Positions 54,287 to 62,690 of a stretch of 64,000 nt of DNA are shown one piece after another (position 1 is the first letter of the stretch; every line of letters starts with the position of its first letter). Position numbers and translations under genes: made by a program. The stretch is from DATARH01 sp035534855 (GTDB taxonomy: Bacteria; Pseudomonadota; Alphaproteobacteria; ATCC43930; CGMCC-115725): assembly GCA_035534855.1 (NCBI GenBank), contig DATLRD010000096.1, forward strand, positions 7,820 through 71,819, given 5' to 3'. The notes below the pieces were generated by a model. It did not search any database and was not told the DNA's origin. It saw nothing but the letters and a program-made list of their open reading frames with translations.

Positions 54287-55278
54287 CTAGAGCACTATCG
54301 GGTGAGGTCGAACCGGAGAAAGAGGATTCCCAAGCGGGAGGATTTACGATTCAAGGTGCTGGCTGGAAAGGGGCCGGCATGAATGGCGAGAGCTTATTCA
54401 CAGGATCTGCGTGCGCGGGTGGTGGGGTCAGTCACGGGCGGCCGTTCGCGCCGGCAGACGGCGGCGCTGTTTGGGGTGAGTGTCGCCAGCGTGGTGAAGT
54501 GGTTGCAGCGTTTCCAGACGACCGGGAGTGCGGCGGCAAGGCCGATGGGCGGACATCGGCCGCGTGTGCTGGCCGGCGAGCGCGATTGGCTGTTGGCCCG
54601 GATCGCGGAGCAACCGGACCTCACGCTGCGAACGATCGTGGCCGAGTTGGCTGGGCGCGGCGTCGTGGCGAACTACGGCGCGGTATGGGCGTTCTTCGCC
54701 CACGAAGCGATCACCGTCAAAAAAAGTCTGCATGCCAGCGAGCAGGACCGCGCCGACGTCGTCCGCCATCGGGCCCGGTGGAAGAAGCAACAACCCGGCG
54801 CCATGCCCGCGGCGCCGGCGGGAGCCGGCTGGTCGCCAGGGTGCCACATGGCAAATGGCGTACGCTGACCTTCCTGGCGGCTCTGCGCTGCGATCGCATC
54901 GAGGCTCCTCTTGTCCCGGACGGGCCGATTAACGGGGTCAGCTTTCGCGCTTGTATTGAGCAATTTCTGGCAACGACGCTCAGCCCCGGCGATGTCGTCA
55001 TCATGGACAATCTGGGGAGCCACAAAGGCCAAGCCATTCGCCAGTCAATCCGAGCGGCCGGGGCCAAGCTATTCTTTTTGCCGCGCTATTCGCCCGATCT
55101 CAACCCGATCGAGCAGGTCGTCTCCAAACTGAAAACCCTGCTGCGCAAAACCGATCCGTGCACCATCGAGGCCACTTGGAAGCAGATCGGCTCCCTGCTC
55201 GACCAATTCACCGCAAAAGAATGCGCCAACTACCTGTCAACGCAGGCTACGCTTCAACCTAAACCGATCATGCTTTAG
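54287..55278 (+). mobile_element. IS630-type insertion sequence, defective copy
   Basis: About 990 bp bounded by imperfect 29-bp terminal inverted repeats (54287-54315 starting CTAGAGCACTATCGG; 55250-55278 ending CGATCATGCTTTAG). A TA dinucleotide lies at each end, as expected for IS630 target duplication. It encodes a transposase split in two frames with an internal deletion, so it cannot move by itself. Confidence 0.85.
54383..55278 (+). pseudogene. IS630-family transposase, internally deleted
   Basis: The first frame (ATG 54383) gives the N-terminal helix-turn-helix: MARAYSQDLRARVV, TAALFGVSVASVVKWLQRF, and runs to RHRARWKKQQPG. The second frame then gives GSRLVARVPHGKWRTLTF through IMDNLGSHKGQAIR (second catalytic Asp) and YSPDLNPIEQ (third acidic residue, Glu) to the end. 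In intact relatives about 30 residues with the first catalytic Asp (an FIDET-type motif) lie between; here they are missing, with GGCGCC repeats around the junction near 54800-54830. It is inactive. Confidence 0.85.
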
Positions 55279-56099
55279 TCGAAGGTGAACCCGTGCGCCT
55301 TAAGCCAGGCGGCGAAGCCCATGCCTTCCGCGGTCATCGCCTGCCGCGCCTTGTCTTCCGACCAGCCATAGAACGCGGCCGTGCCGAAGCGCGCCGGGTC
55401 GCGCTGGCGGTCCTTGATCGAGTGCCGCGCGTCGCGCCGTTGGTCATATCCGGCGACCGCCGCCGCCAGCCCCGAATCGTCGTATCGGTCACGATGGACC
55501 GTCGCCTCCAGCGGCAGCCGCATGCTGATGAACCCCTGCTGCGCGGGATAGCCGAGGCACAGGCCGGCGACCGGAAACACCTTGTCGGGCAGGCTGAGAA
55601 TCTCGGCGATTTCGGCGATCCGGTTGCGCAGCACGCTGATCGGGCAGGTGCCGAGGCCCACAGTCTCGGCCGCAAGGATGCAGGTCTGCATGGCCAGCGA
55701 GGCATCGACCGCAGCGTTGAAGAACCCTTCGAGACCATGGTTTTGCACTGGATGGCCGGTGATTCGTTCGAGGCGGCGCGCGTCGCCGAGAAACACCAGA
55801 AACACCGGCGCGTTGCCGATCCACGGCATGTCAGGAAACAAGGCCGCAAGCCGGCCGCGCTGCGCCCGGTTGACGACCCAGATTACCGAGGCCTGCTGAA
55901 AATCGGATTTCGACGAGGTCGAAAACGCCGCTGCCAGCAGCAGGCTAACCAGCGAATCGGGTACCGTGCGCTCGCTGTAGCGGCGATGGGTACGGCGCTG
56001 CAGGACCTGCCGGAGCCACGGGTTGTCGGGCGCCACGTCGCCGGGATCGACGTCGCAGCCAAAGCGGGCGGTGAGTTCGCTGCTGTAAGGCACTGTCAT
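55275..56099 (-). CDS. nitroreductase family protein
   Basis: 274 residues from ATG 56099, with GGAGGAAGGA directly before it. FMN-dependent oxidoreductase fold: RRTHRRYSERTVPDSLVSLL at the FMN phosphate site, VNRAQRGRLAAL, AAETVGLGTCPISVLRN and VFPVAGLCLGYPAQQG. NfsA-like proteins reduce nitroaromatics, quinones or flavins. The stop codon is formed at the end of the IS630 element: removing the element and one TA copy leaves a TAG at the same place, so the C-terminus (HGFTFD) is unchanged. It is divergent from the aminotransferase gene. Confidence 0.88.
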   Translation of the reverse strand: MTVPYSSELTARFGCDVDPGDVAPDNPWLRQVLQRRTHRRYSERTVPDSLVSLLLAAAFSTSSKSDFQQASVIWVVNRAQRGRLAALFPDMPWIGNAPVFLVFLGDARRLERITGHPVQNHGLEGFFNAAVDASLAMQTCILAAETVGLGTCPISVLRNRIAEIAEILSLPDKVFPVAGLCLGYPAQQGFISMRLPLEATVHRDRYDDSGLAAAVAGYDQRRDARHSIKDRQRDPARFGTAAFYGWSEDKARQAMTAEGMGFAAWLKAHGFTFD

Positions 56100-56176
56100 T
56101 CCTTCCTCCACGCGCCGTCGGTACGAGGGTAGCGAAGCAATCCGGCCGCGTCTCGATCCTCAGCGGCGACATGCCC

Positions 56177-56193
56177 CACCCGCCCAGCGGGTG
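56177..56193. promoter_or_regulatory. 17-nt perfect palindrome in a divergent promoter region
   Basis: CACCCGC-CCA-GCGGGTG, located between the nitroreductase and class III aminotransferase genes. It could be an operator shared by both, or only a hairpin. Confidence 0.3.
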
Positions 56194-56255
56194 TCTCGCA
56201 ATGTCCGAGGGAAACGCATACAAATTTCTCGACAACCCAGCCGGAGCGCCCTCCG

Positions 56256-57638
56256 ATGCCCGATACCCTGTCGACGAACTCGCCGATCATTTCCGCCTAC
56301 TGTGCCGCGACCCCCGGCTCGGCCGCTCGCGCCGCCGAGGCGGCTGGGCTGTTCCCGTCGGGTATCACCCACGATGCGCGCTACATCGAACCTTATGGGA
56401 TCTACATCACGCGGGCTGAGGGACCGCGCAAATGGGATGTCGACGGGCGCTGCTATGTCGATTATTTCGGCGGGCACGGGGCGCTGCTTCTCGGTCACGG
56501 TCACCCGGCGGTGCTGGCGGCAGTGCACGCCCAGCTCGACCGCGGCACTCATTACGGCGCCTGCCACGAGCTTGAAATCGCCTGGGCGCAGGCGGTGACG
56601 CGGTTGATCCCGACAGCCGAGCGGGTGCGGTTCACCAGCTCCGGCACCGAGGCGACGCTGATGGCGGTGCGGCTCGCCCGTGCCTTTACCGGCCGGCCCA
56701 AGCTGATTCGCTTCAACCACCACTTCCACGGCTGGCACGATCACATGACGACCGGCCATTCGAGCCATTTCGACGGCACCCCGACAACCGGCGTGCTCGA
56801 TGCCGTCGCCGGCAACGTGCTGCTGTGCGACCAGAACGACGCGGCGGCGCTGGCGCGGCTGCTCGAACAGCATCAGGGTGAAGTGGCCGCGGCGATCATC
56901 GAGCCGACCGGCGCAAATGGCGGGCGGCTGCCGATCGACCCCGAATTTCTCCACGCGCTGCGCCGGCTGACCGCCGAGCACGGCGTGCTGTTGATCTTCG
57001 ACGAAGTGGTCAACGGGTTTCGCGTGTCGCCGGGCGGCGCGCAGGCCGAATACGGCATCCGCCCCGACCTGACGACGCTGGCCAAGATCCTCGCCGGCGG
57101 GCTGCCGGGGGGCGCGGTCACCGGGCGCAAAGACATCCTCGACCTGCTGGATTTCGCCGCCACCAGCGGCGCCGGCAGGGAGAAGATCTATCACCCCGGC
57201 ACGTTCAACGCGAACCCGCTGTCGGCCGCCGCCGGCATCGCGGCGCTGACCATCGTCGCCGAGACCGACGCCTATGCCCGCGCCAACGCCTATGGCGCGG
57301 CGCTGCGCCGTCGGCTGAACGAGGTGTTCGAGGACGAGGGCATGAACTGGGCGGCCTATGGCACGTTTTCGTCGATCGAGATCTTTACTAACCCCGAGGG
57401 GATCGATATCACCCCGACCCGGTTCGACCCGCTGCCGCTCGACGCCAGGCACTTCAAGAACGTCAGGAATGCGGGCACGGTCCACAAATTCCGCCTGGCG
57501 ACGATGCTGCACGGGGTCGATTTCAGCGGCCATCCCGGCGGGGTGATCTCGTGCACACACGGCGACCCCGAACTCGACGACACCGCCAGCGCGCTGCGCC
57601 AGGCGGTGCGGATGCTGAAAGCAGAGGGCGAGGTTTAG
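56256..57638 (+). CDS. class III aminotransferase (glutamate-1-semialdehyde aminomutase-like)
   Basis: 460 residues from ATG 56256 with GGAGCG upstream. PLP fold-type I: SSGTEATLMAVRLARAF binds cofactor phosphate, FDEVVNGFR has the PLP-pyridine Asp, and LAKILAGGLPGGAVTGR holds the Schiff-base Lys. It resembles the aminomutase (HemL) in order and length, but the context is catabolic and the N-terminus is longer. It may act on an amino acid or amine of the catabolic clusters rather than in haem synthesis. Confidence 0.88.
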   Translation: MPDTLSTNSPIISAYCAATPGSAARAAEAAGLFPSGITHDARYIEPYGIYITRAEGPRKWDVDGRCYVDYFGGHGALLLGHGHPAVLAAVHAQLDRGTHYGACHELEIAWAQAVTRLIPTAERVRFTSSGTEATLMAVRLARAFTGRPKLIRFNHHFHGWHDHMTTGHSSHFDGTPTTGVLDAVAGNVLLCDQNDAAALARLLEQHQGEVAAAIIEPTGANGGRLPIDPEFLHALRRLTAEHGVLLIFDEVVNGFRVSPGGAQAEYGIRPDLTTLAKILAGGLPGGAVTGRKDILDLLDFAATSGAGREKIYHPGTFNANPLSAAAGIAALTIVAETDAYARANAYGAALRRRLNEVFEDEGMNWAAYGTFSSIEIFTNPEGIDITPTRFDPLPLDARHFKNVRNAGTVHKFRLATMLHGVDFSGHPGGVISCTHGDPELDDTASALRQAVRMLKAEGEV

Positions 57639-57664
57639 TCTAAACGCCGCCGGCGGGGCGGTTG

Positions 57665-58420
57665 CTACCGCCCCGGCCGCGCCATCAGATCCTCCATCAT
57701 CTCCATCTGCACCTGTTGGATTTCCAGAAGATGGGCCCATTGGTGGTGGATCAGCTGGTCGAGCTTGTCGCTGATCGCGCGGATCTCGAGCTCGGCCTTG
57801 AGGTTGACCTGGTAATCGTTCTCGGCTCGTAACCGGTCGCGCGTCTCCTGGCGGCTCTGGCTCATCGGGATGATCGGCGCCTGCACCGCCGCCAGCAGCG
57901 ACAGTGCTAGATTGAGCAGGATGTAGGGATAGGGATCAAATGGGTTATGCAGCAGCAGGAGGCTGTTGATGATGATCCAGACGATGATCATCCCAAAGAA
58001 GCTGATGATGAACCGCCAGCTACCACCGAATTCGGCAACCCGGTCGGAAATCCGCTGGCCGAGGGTCAGCGACTGGTCGAATTCCCGGTTGACGTTGTCG
58101 GCCACGAGCATGCCGTCGCGCAAACTGCGCATCACCTCTTCTTCGACGGCACTCAATTCGCCGCGGTCCTTTTCCATCTCGTCGCGGACGTATTCGCCGC
58201 GAAAGCGGTTGAGGCAGGGGCGGCAGATAAAGCCGGTCTCGGTCCATCGCGGGGCGCGCGAGACTATCAGCTCGGCGAGGTTGCTGCGCACCAGCCCGAC
58301 CGGCAGCACGAAATCGTCGGCATAATCCTGGCCGCACACGCCGCAGGGATGCTTCGGGAAATGCCCGCCGGGATGGCGGTGCCGCCCGGGGCGGTGCGGC
58401 GGTGGATCGCTGGGCGGCAT
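57665..58420 (-). CDS. DUF1003 membrane protein with zinc-ribbon-like N-terminus
   Basis: 251 residues from ATG 58420, with GGAGA seven bases upstream; a GTG at 58435 is possible. CGVCGQDY and FICRPCLNRF give two CxxC pairs, so a zinc site is likely. The DUF1003 part follows: ISDRVAEFGGSWRFIISFFG with two membrane helices (WRFIISFFGMIIVWIIINSL and YPYILLNLALSLLAAVQAPI), then MSQSRQETRDRLRAENDYQVN and a coiled C-terminus. Its function is unknown; cytoplasmic termini are expected. Confidence 0.88.
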   Translation of the reverse strand: MPPSDPPPHRPGRHRHPGGHFPKHPCGVCGQDYADDFVLPVGLVRSNLAELIVSRAPRWTETGFICRPCLNRFRGEYVRDEMEKDRGELSAVEEEVMRSLRDGMLVADNVNREFDQSLTLGQRISDRVAEFGGSWRFIISFFGMIIVWIIINSLLLLHNPFDPYPYILLNLALSLLAAVQAPIIPMSQSRQETRDRLRAENDYQVNLKAELEIRAISDKLDQLIHHQWAHLLEIQQVQMEMMEDLMARPGR

Positions 58421-58428
58421 CTTCGGTC

Positions 58429-59024
58429 TCCGCACAAAAAATTAGAAAGAGCGCGGTGCAACAGGTCGATCCCGCCCGCCGCGAGCACAATGAGGACGCC
58501 GAAACGGAAGAGCGCCGGGTCGGTGCGGCGGCGCAGCCAGCGCCCGGCCGGCATGCCGAACTGGATCGGGATCACCGCGACCGCCGAGATCAGCAAGTCC
58601 GCGCCCGAGAGGGTGCCGGTGGCGCCGAGCGCGACCAGCATCATCACGCCGGCCCGGCCCAGCGCGCGGTCCGCGCTTGCAGCCGGACCCGCGGCATCGC
58701 CGTGAGCAATGCGGCCAGCAACAGAAACCCGGCCCCGAGCACGATCTGCAACACGCGCCGGTCGATCGTCACCAGCAGATGCACGCCGATGAACGTGCCG
58801 ATGGCCAGCAGCAGCAGGATTGGCGACATCTGCCGGATCGCCTGTATCGTCTGGCCGCCCTCGGCGGCCTGGGTGACGTTGCTGGCGACCATCGAGACTG
58901 AAACCAGCGCGACCGCGGCCTGCACCGAGATGAACTGGGCCGCCAACGCGGCCAGCGCGGTGGCTGGCAGCGCGAGAACCTGATGGGTCAGCATGCGTTT
59001 CGGCGTGAACTCGGTTGCGGGCAC
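58429..59024 (-). pseudogene. TauE/SafE-family anion exporter, truncated and frameshifted
   Basis: Two frames together look like one TauE/SafE permease. Frame one (59024 to about 58644) has LTHQVLALPATALAALAAQF and LLLLAIGTFIGVHLLVTIDR; frame two has MMMLVALGATGTLSGADLLI and IPIQFGMPAGRWLRRRTDP to LLHRAL. The N-terminal 30-40 residues and part of the middle, including a glycine-rich repeat half, are missing relative to intact members of about 250 residues. It ends against the DUF1003 start. It is not expected to work. Confidence 0.65.
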
Positions 59025-59216
59025 GCCGAGCGATTAAAACACAAGCCGCGCAGAGCAGCGATGCGCTATGCGCCGGCCTGTGCGCGCGTCAGCGTCGTGT
59101 GAAAGCCCTCCCGTTTTGGCCGAAATGGGCTATTCTCGGCGCCGCGGTTGGCGGCTGTGAGGCCGCGCCGGCACAGGCGATGCGTTGCCGATCTCGTTGA
59201 GCCAGGAGACTCCCCG

Positions 59217-60497
59217 ATGCTGTCACCCGAAGAAAACGAACTGATTACGCGAGTGGGACCGGGCACCCCGATGGGCAATACGATGCGGCGCTACTGGGTG
59301 CCGGCGCTGCTGTCGAGCGAGATCGCCGAACCCGATGGCGCGCCGGTGCGGGTGCGGCTGCTCAGCGAAGACCTCGTCGCGTTTCGCGACACCAAGGGCC
59401 GTGTCGGGCTGCTGGACGAATACTGCCCGCATCGCCGCGTCTCGCTGTATTTCGGGCGCAACGAGGAATGTGGGCTGCGCTGCGTCTATCACGGTTGGAA
59501 ATTCGACGTCGACGGCTCGTGCCTCGACCAACTCAACGAGCCGGAGGAACTGCAGTTCAAGCACAAGGTGCACGTCGCGGCCTATCCGACGGTCGAGATG
59601 GGTGGCATCGTTTGGGCCTATATGGGGCCGGTCGACAAGATGCCGGCGCCGCCCAAATTCGCCTGGACCCAGGCACCCGGGTCGCGGCGGCATGTCACCA
59701 AGGTGATCCAGGAATGCAATTATCTGCAGGGGCTCGAGGGCGGCATCGACACATCGCACGCGCCGATCATGCACCGCCTGCTGACCGACAACTCGACCCG
59801 CGGCGGGATGAAGCCGTCGAGCCCATTCGTGCGCGGTAAGGCGCCCCACATCCTCGTCGACCTGACCGATTACGGCTATCAATACGCCGGCATCCGCCCG
59901 CTCGGCGACAGCGACGTGCATATCCGCACGTACCACTTCATCCTGCCGTTCCACCAGATCCGGCCATCGAAATCGGAAACCGGCCAGCCGATGGACGCCG
60001 GGCATATCTGGGTGCCGATCGATGACGAAAATTGCATGGTCTACAACTGGATCTACACCACGGGCGATTCGCCGCTGACCGACGAGGATCGGCTTGAAAG
60101 AAGCCTCGGGAACGGGCCGCTGCACGTCGACCCCAAGACCTTCCGCGGCAAGGGAAATCGCGAGAACAACTACCTCCTCGATCGCGATGTGCAGCGTACC
60201 GAGACCTATACGGGGATCGACGGGATCAACTCGCAGGACCGCGCCGTACAGGAAAGCATGGGCCGCATCTGCGACCGCAGCCGCGAATATCTCGGCCCCG
60301 CAGACAAGCCGATCATCCAGGCGCGTAAGCTGTTGCGTCAGGCGGTGAAGACGGTCGAGGCCGGCGGGTCACCGGCCGGTACCGGCACGAGCTATTACGC
60401 ACTGCTGGCGCATGAGGAGGTGCTGGCGCGCGACGCCGATTGGCGCGCCGAGATGACCCCCGAAATGACCGGCGGGATCATTCTGGAGACGGTCTGA
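59217..60497 (+). CDS. Rieske non-heme iron oxygenase, large subunit (phthalate 4,5-dioxygenase-like)
   Basis: 426 residues from ATG 59217 with AGGAGA upstream. Rieske ligands are C70-x-H72 and C89-x2-H92 (CPHRRVSLYFG; CVYHGW); the iron site is D178-x2-H181-x4-H186 (DTSHAPIMH). The N-terminus LSPEENELITRVGPGTPMGN is typical of phthalate-type oxygenases, which hydroxylate aromatic acids with an FMN/2Fe-2S reductase. No reductase is seen nearby. A DapA-like aldolase and a gentisate-type dioxygenase follow on the same strand. Confidence 0.92.
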   Translation: MLSPEENELITRVGPGTPMGNTMRRYWVPALLSSEIAEPDGAPVRVRLLSEDLVAFRDTKGRVGLLDEYCPHRRVSLYFGRNEECGLRCVYHGWKFDVDGSCLDQLNEPEELQFKHKVHVAAYPTVEMGGIVWAYMGPVDKMPAPPKFAWTQAPGSRRHVTKVIQECNYLQGLEGGIDTSHAPIMHRLLTDNSTRGGMKPSSPFVRGKAPHILVDLTDYGYQYAGIRPLGDSDVHIRTYHFILPFHQIRPSKSETGQPMDAGHIWVPIDDENCMVYNWIYTTGDSPLTDEDRLERSLGNGPLHVDPKTFRGKGNRENNYLLDRDVQRTETYTGIDGINSQDRAVQESMGRICDRSREYLGPADKPIIQARKLLRQAVKTVEAGGSPAGTGTSYYALLAHEEVLARDADWRAEMTPEMTGGIILETV

Positions 60498-60509
60498 GTG
60501 TATTGAGAT

Positions 60510-60573
60510 CGTCATTCCCGGGCTTGACCCGGGGATCCACGTGGATGGCCGGGTCAAGCCCGGCCATGACGAT
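60510..60573. repeat. REP-like element, family A copy 3
   Basis: TCGTCATTCCCGGGCTTGAC... with the palindrome GGCCGGGTCAAGCCCGGCC and CATGACGA. It is the best-preserved copy in the window and lies between the oxygenase and aldolase genes. Confidence 0.8.
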
Positions 60574-60600
60574 TAATAAAGCGATCGAAGGAGAGAATAT

Positions 60601-61533
60601 ATGCCGCAGCCGTTTGCCGGGGTTTTGGTCCCGGTCCTGACCCCGTTCACCCCGGCGGGTGAGCCCGACGCCGGGCGGTTCGTTTCGTTCTGCCGCTTTC
60701 TGCTCGACCAAGGGGCCGGGGGGCTGGCGATCTTCGGCACGACCAGCGAAGCCAATTCGATGGCCGGCAGCGAGCGCATGGCGCTGCTCGACCGGCTGAT
60801 CGCGGCCGGCATTCCGGCGGCGAAGCTGATGCCCGGCACCGGCGCCTGCTCGATCACCGAGGCGACGACGCTGATCCGCCACGCGGTGGGGCATGGCTGC
60901 GGCGGCGTGCTGATGCTGCCGCCGTTCTACTACAAGGGGATGACCGAGCAGGGCGTGTACGATTTCGTCGCCGCGGTGATCGAGCGGGTCGGCTCGGCGG
61001 CGCTCAGGATGTACCTCTATCACATCCCGCCGCAGACCATGATCCCGTTCGGGGTGGAACTGGTCGGCCGCCTGATCAAGGCCTATCCCGATACGGTCGT
61101 CGGGCTGAAGGACAGTTCGGGCGACTGGAACAACACCAAGGCGCTGCTCGACGCCTATGCAAGCGGCGGCTTCGCCATCTTCCCCGGCTCGGAGACCTTT
61201 CTGCTCGACGGGCTGCGCAACGGCGCGGTCGGCTGCATCACTGCCTCGGGCAATGTCAACGTGCCGGGCATCCGCGAGGTCTATGAAAACTGGCAGACGC
61301 CGCAGGCCGACCAGTTGCAGGCCGACATCACGCGCGCGCGCATGACGATCCAGAAATACCCGATGGTGCCGGCCCTGAAGCGCATCGTCGCGCATTTCCA
61401 TCACGACCCAGATTGGGCCGTGGTGCGCCCGCCGATGGAGCGGCTCAGCGAGGCACAATCGGCGGCGCTGCTTGCCGACCTCGAAAAGATCGGGTTCACC
61501 CTCGGCGAATGCCGCCGCGAGGCCGCCGAATAG
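60601..61533 (+). CDS. dihydrodipicolinate synthase/N-acetylneuraminate lyase family aldolase
   Basis: 310 residues with GGAGAGAATAT before the ATG. Class I aldolase barrel: GTTSEANSM substrate loop, catalytic Tyr in MYLYHIPPQ and Schiff-base Lys in VVGLKDSSGDW. The family cleaves or joins pyruvate with aldehydes. In this catabolic neighbourhood, hydratase-aldolase-like action on a ring-cleavage product is more likely than lysine synthesis. It is followed 3 bp later by the cupin dioxygenase gene. Confidence 0.9.
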   Translation: MPQPFAGVLVPVLTPFTPAGEPDAGRFVSFCRFLLDQGAGGLAIFGTTSEANSMAGSERMALLDRLIAAGIPAAKLMPGTGACSITEATTLIRHAVGHGCGGVLMLPPFYYKGMTEQGVYDFVAAVIERVGSAALRMYLYHIPPQTMIPFGVELVGRLIKAYPDTVVGLKDSSGDWNNTKALLDAYASGGFAIFPGSETFLLDGLRNGAVGCITASGNVNVPGIREVYENWQTPQADQLQADITRARMTIQKYPMVPALKRIVAHFHHDPDWAVVRPPMERLSEAQSAALLADLEKIGFTLGECRREAAE

Positions 61534-61536
61534 GAC

Positions 61537-62586
61537 ATGGCCAGCGAGGCGGCACCGGCACGCAGCCCTGAGCGGCAGGAATTCTACGACCGCATCGCGC
61601 CGGTCCACCTGGCGCCGTTGTGGGAGCAATTGCACAATCTCGTCACCCCCACGCCGCGCCCGGCCTGCGTCCCGGCGATCTGGCGCTATCGCGAGGTGCG
61701 GCCGCACCTGATGCGGGCCGGCAGCCCGATCACCGCGCACGAGGCGACGCGGCGCGTGCTGATGCTGATGAACCCGGGGATCAAGGGCGAGGCGTCGATC
61801 ACCGGCTCGCTGTTTGCCGGGCTGCAGCTGATCCTGCCCGGCGAGGTCGCACCGGCGCACCGGCACACGCAATCGGCGTTGCGCTTTGTGATCGAGGGGC
61901 ACGGCGCCTATACCGCGGTCGACGGCGAGCGTACCGCGATGCAGCCGGGCGATTTCGTCATCACCCCGTCGTGGACCTGGCACGACCACGGCAATGACAC
62001 AGATGAGGCGATGGTGTGGCTCGACGGGCTCGACGTACAGCTCGTCAACCTGCTCAACGCCAGCTTTGCCGAGGGCTATCCCGACGAGACTCAGCCGGTG
62101 ACCCGCCCCGAAGGCGACAGCCTTGCGCGCTTCGGCCACAATCTGCTGCCGGTCGATTGGCACCCGGTGGTCAAGACCTCGCCGGTGTTCAACTATCCCT
62201 ATGCGCGCAGCCGCGAGGCGCTGGCGGCGCTGGCGAAGAACGGCGAGCCGGACGCGTATCACGGGCACAAGCTGCGCTATGTCAACCCGGCGACCGGCGA
62301 CTCCGCGATGCCGACGATCGGCACGTTTCTGCAATTGTTGCCGGCCGGGTTCGAGACCCGGCCGTACCGCTCGACCGACGGCACCGTGTATGTCGCGTTC
62401 GAAGGCGAAGGCGAAACGCGGGTCGGCGACATGGTGCTGCGCTGGGAGCCACGCGACATTTTTGTCGTGCCAAGCTGGATGCCGCATGCGCACCGCGCCA
62501 CAAGCGAGGCGGTGCTGTTCAGCTTTTCCGACCGGCCGGTGCAGGAAAAGCTCGGCCTGTGGCGCGAGGCGCGCGGCAACGCGTAG
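61537..62586 (+). CDS. gentisate 1,2-dioxygenase-like bicupin
   Basis: 349 residues starting 3 bp after the aldolase gene. Two cupin domains: the first has HRHTQSALRFVIEGHGAYT and WHDHGND with the Fe(II) His residues, the second LPAGFETRPYRSTDGTVYVA and HRATSEAVLF with a weaker His set. This is the arrangement of gentisate and 1-hydroxy-2-naphthoate dioxygenases, which open the ring of a dihydroxylated or salicylate-type acid. The product of gentisate cleavage, maleylpyruvate, could be used by the GST-type isomerase at 48771. Confidence 0.9.
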   Translation: MASEAAPARSPERQEFYDRIAPVHLAPLWEQLHNLVTPTPRPACVPAIWRYREVRPHLMRAGSPITAHEATRRVLMLMNPGIKGEASITGSLFAGLQLILPGEVAPAHRHTQSALRFVIEGHGAYTAVDGERTAMQPGDFVITPSWTWHDHGNDTDEAMVWLDGLDVQLVNLLNASFAEGYPDETQPVTRPEGDSLARFGHNLLPVDWHPVVKTSPVFNYPYARSREALAALAKNGEPDAYHGHKLRYVNPATGDSAMPTIGTFLQLLPAGFETRPYRSTDGTVYVAFEGEGETRVGDMVLRWEPRDIFVVPSWMPHAHRATSEAVLFSFSDRPVQEKLGLWREARGNA

Positions 62587-62599
62587 GTGGCGATCTCCG

Positions 62600-62685
62600 T
62601 CGTCATCCCGGCGTAGGCCCGGGATCCACTCGTCCGATGTTCGTGCGTTTGAACTGTGGGTCCCGGCCTTCGCCGGGATGACGAT
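62600..62685. repeat. long inverted repeat element, family B
   Basis: Arms CGTCATCCCGGCGTAGGCCC and the facing GGCCTTCGCCGGGATGACG, extended inside by GGATCCAC/GTGGGTCC-type pairing, with a central loop of about 28 nt. Placed between convergent genes, where it may end transcription from both sides. Confidence 0.7.
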
Positions 62686-62690
62686 TATAA

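Noticed and set aside
56256..57638. Naming the class III aminotransferase hemL
   Set aside because: Core motifs are shared by many class III enzymes and the neighbourhood is catabolic, so no symbol was assigned.
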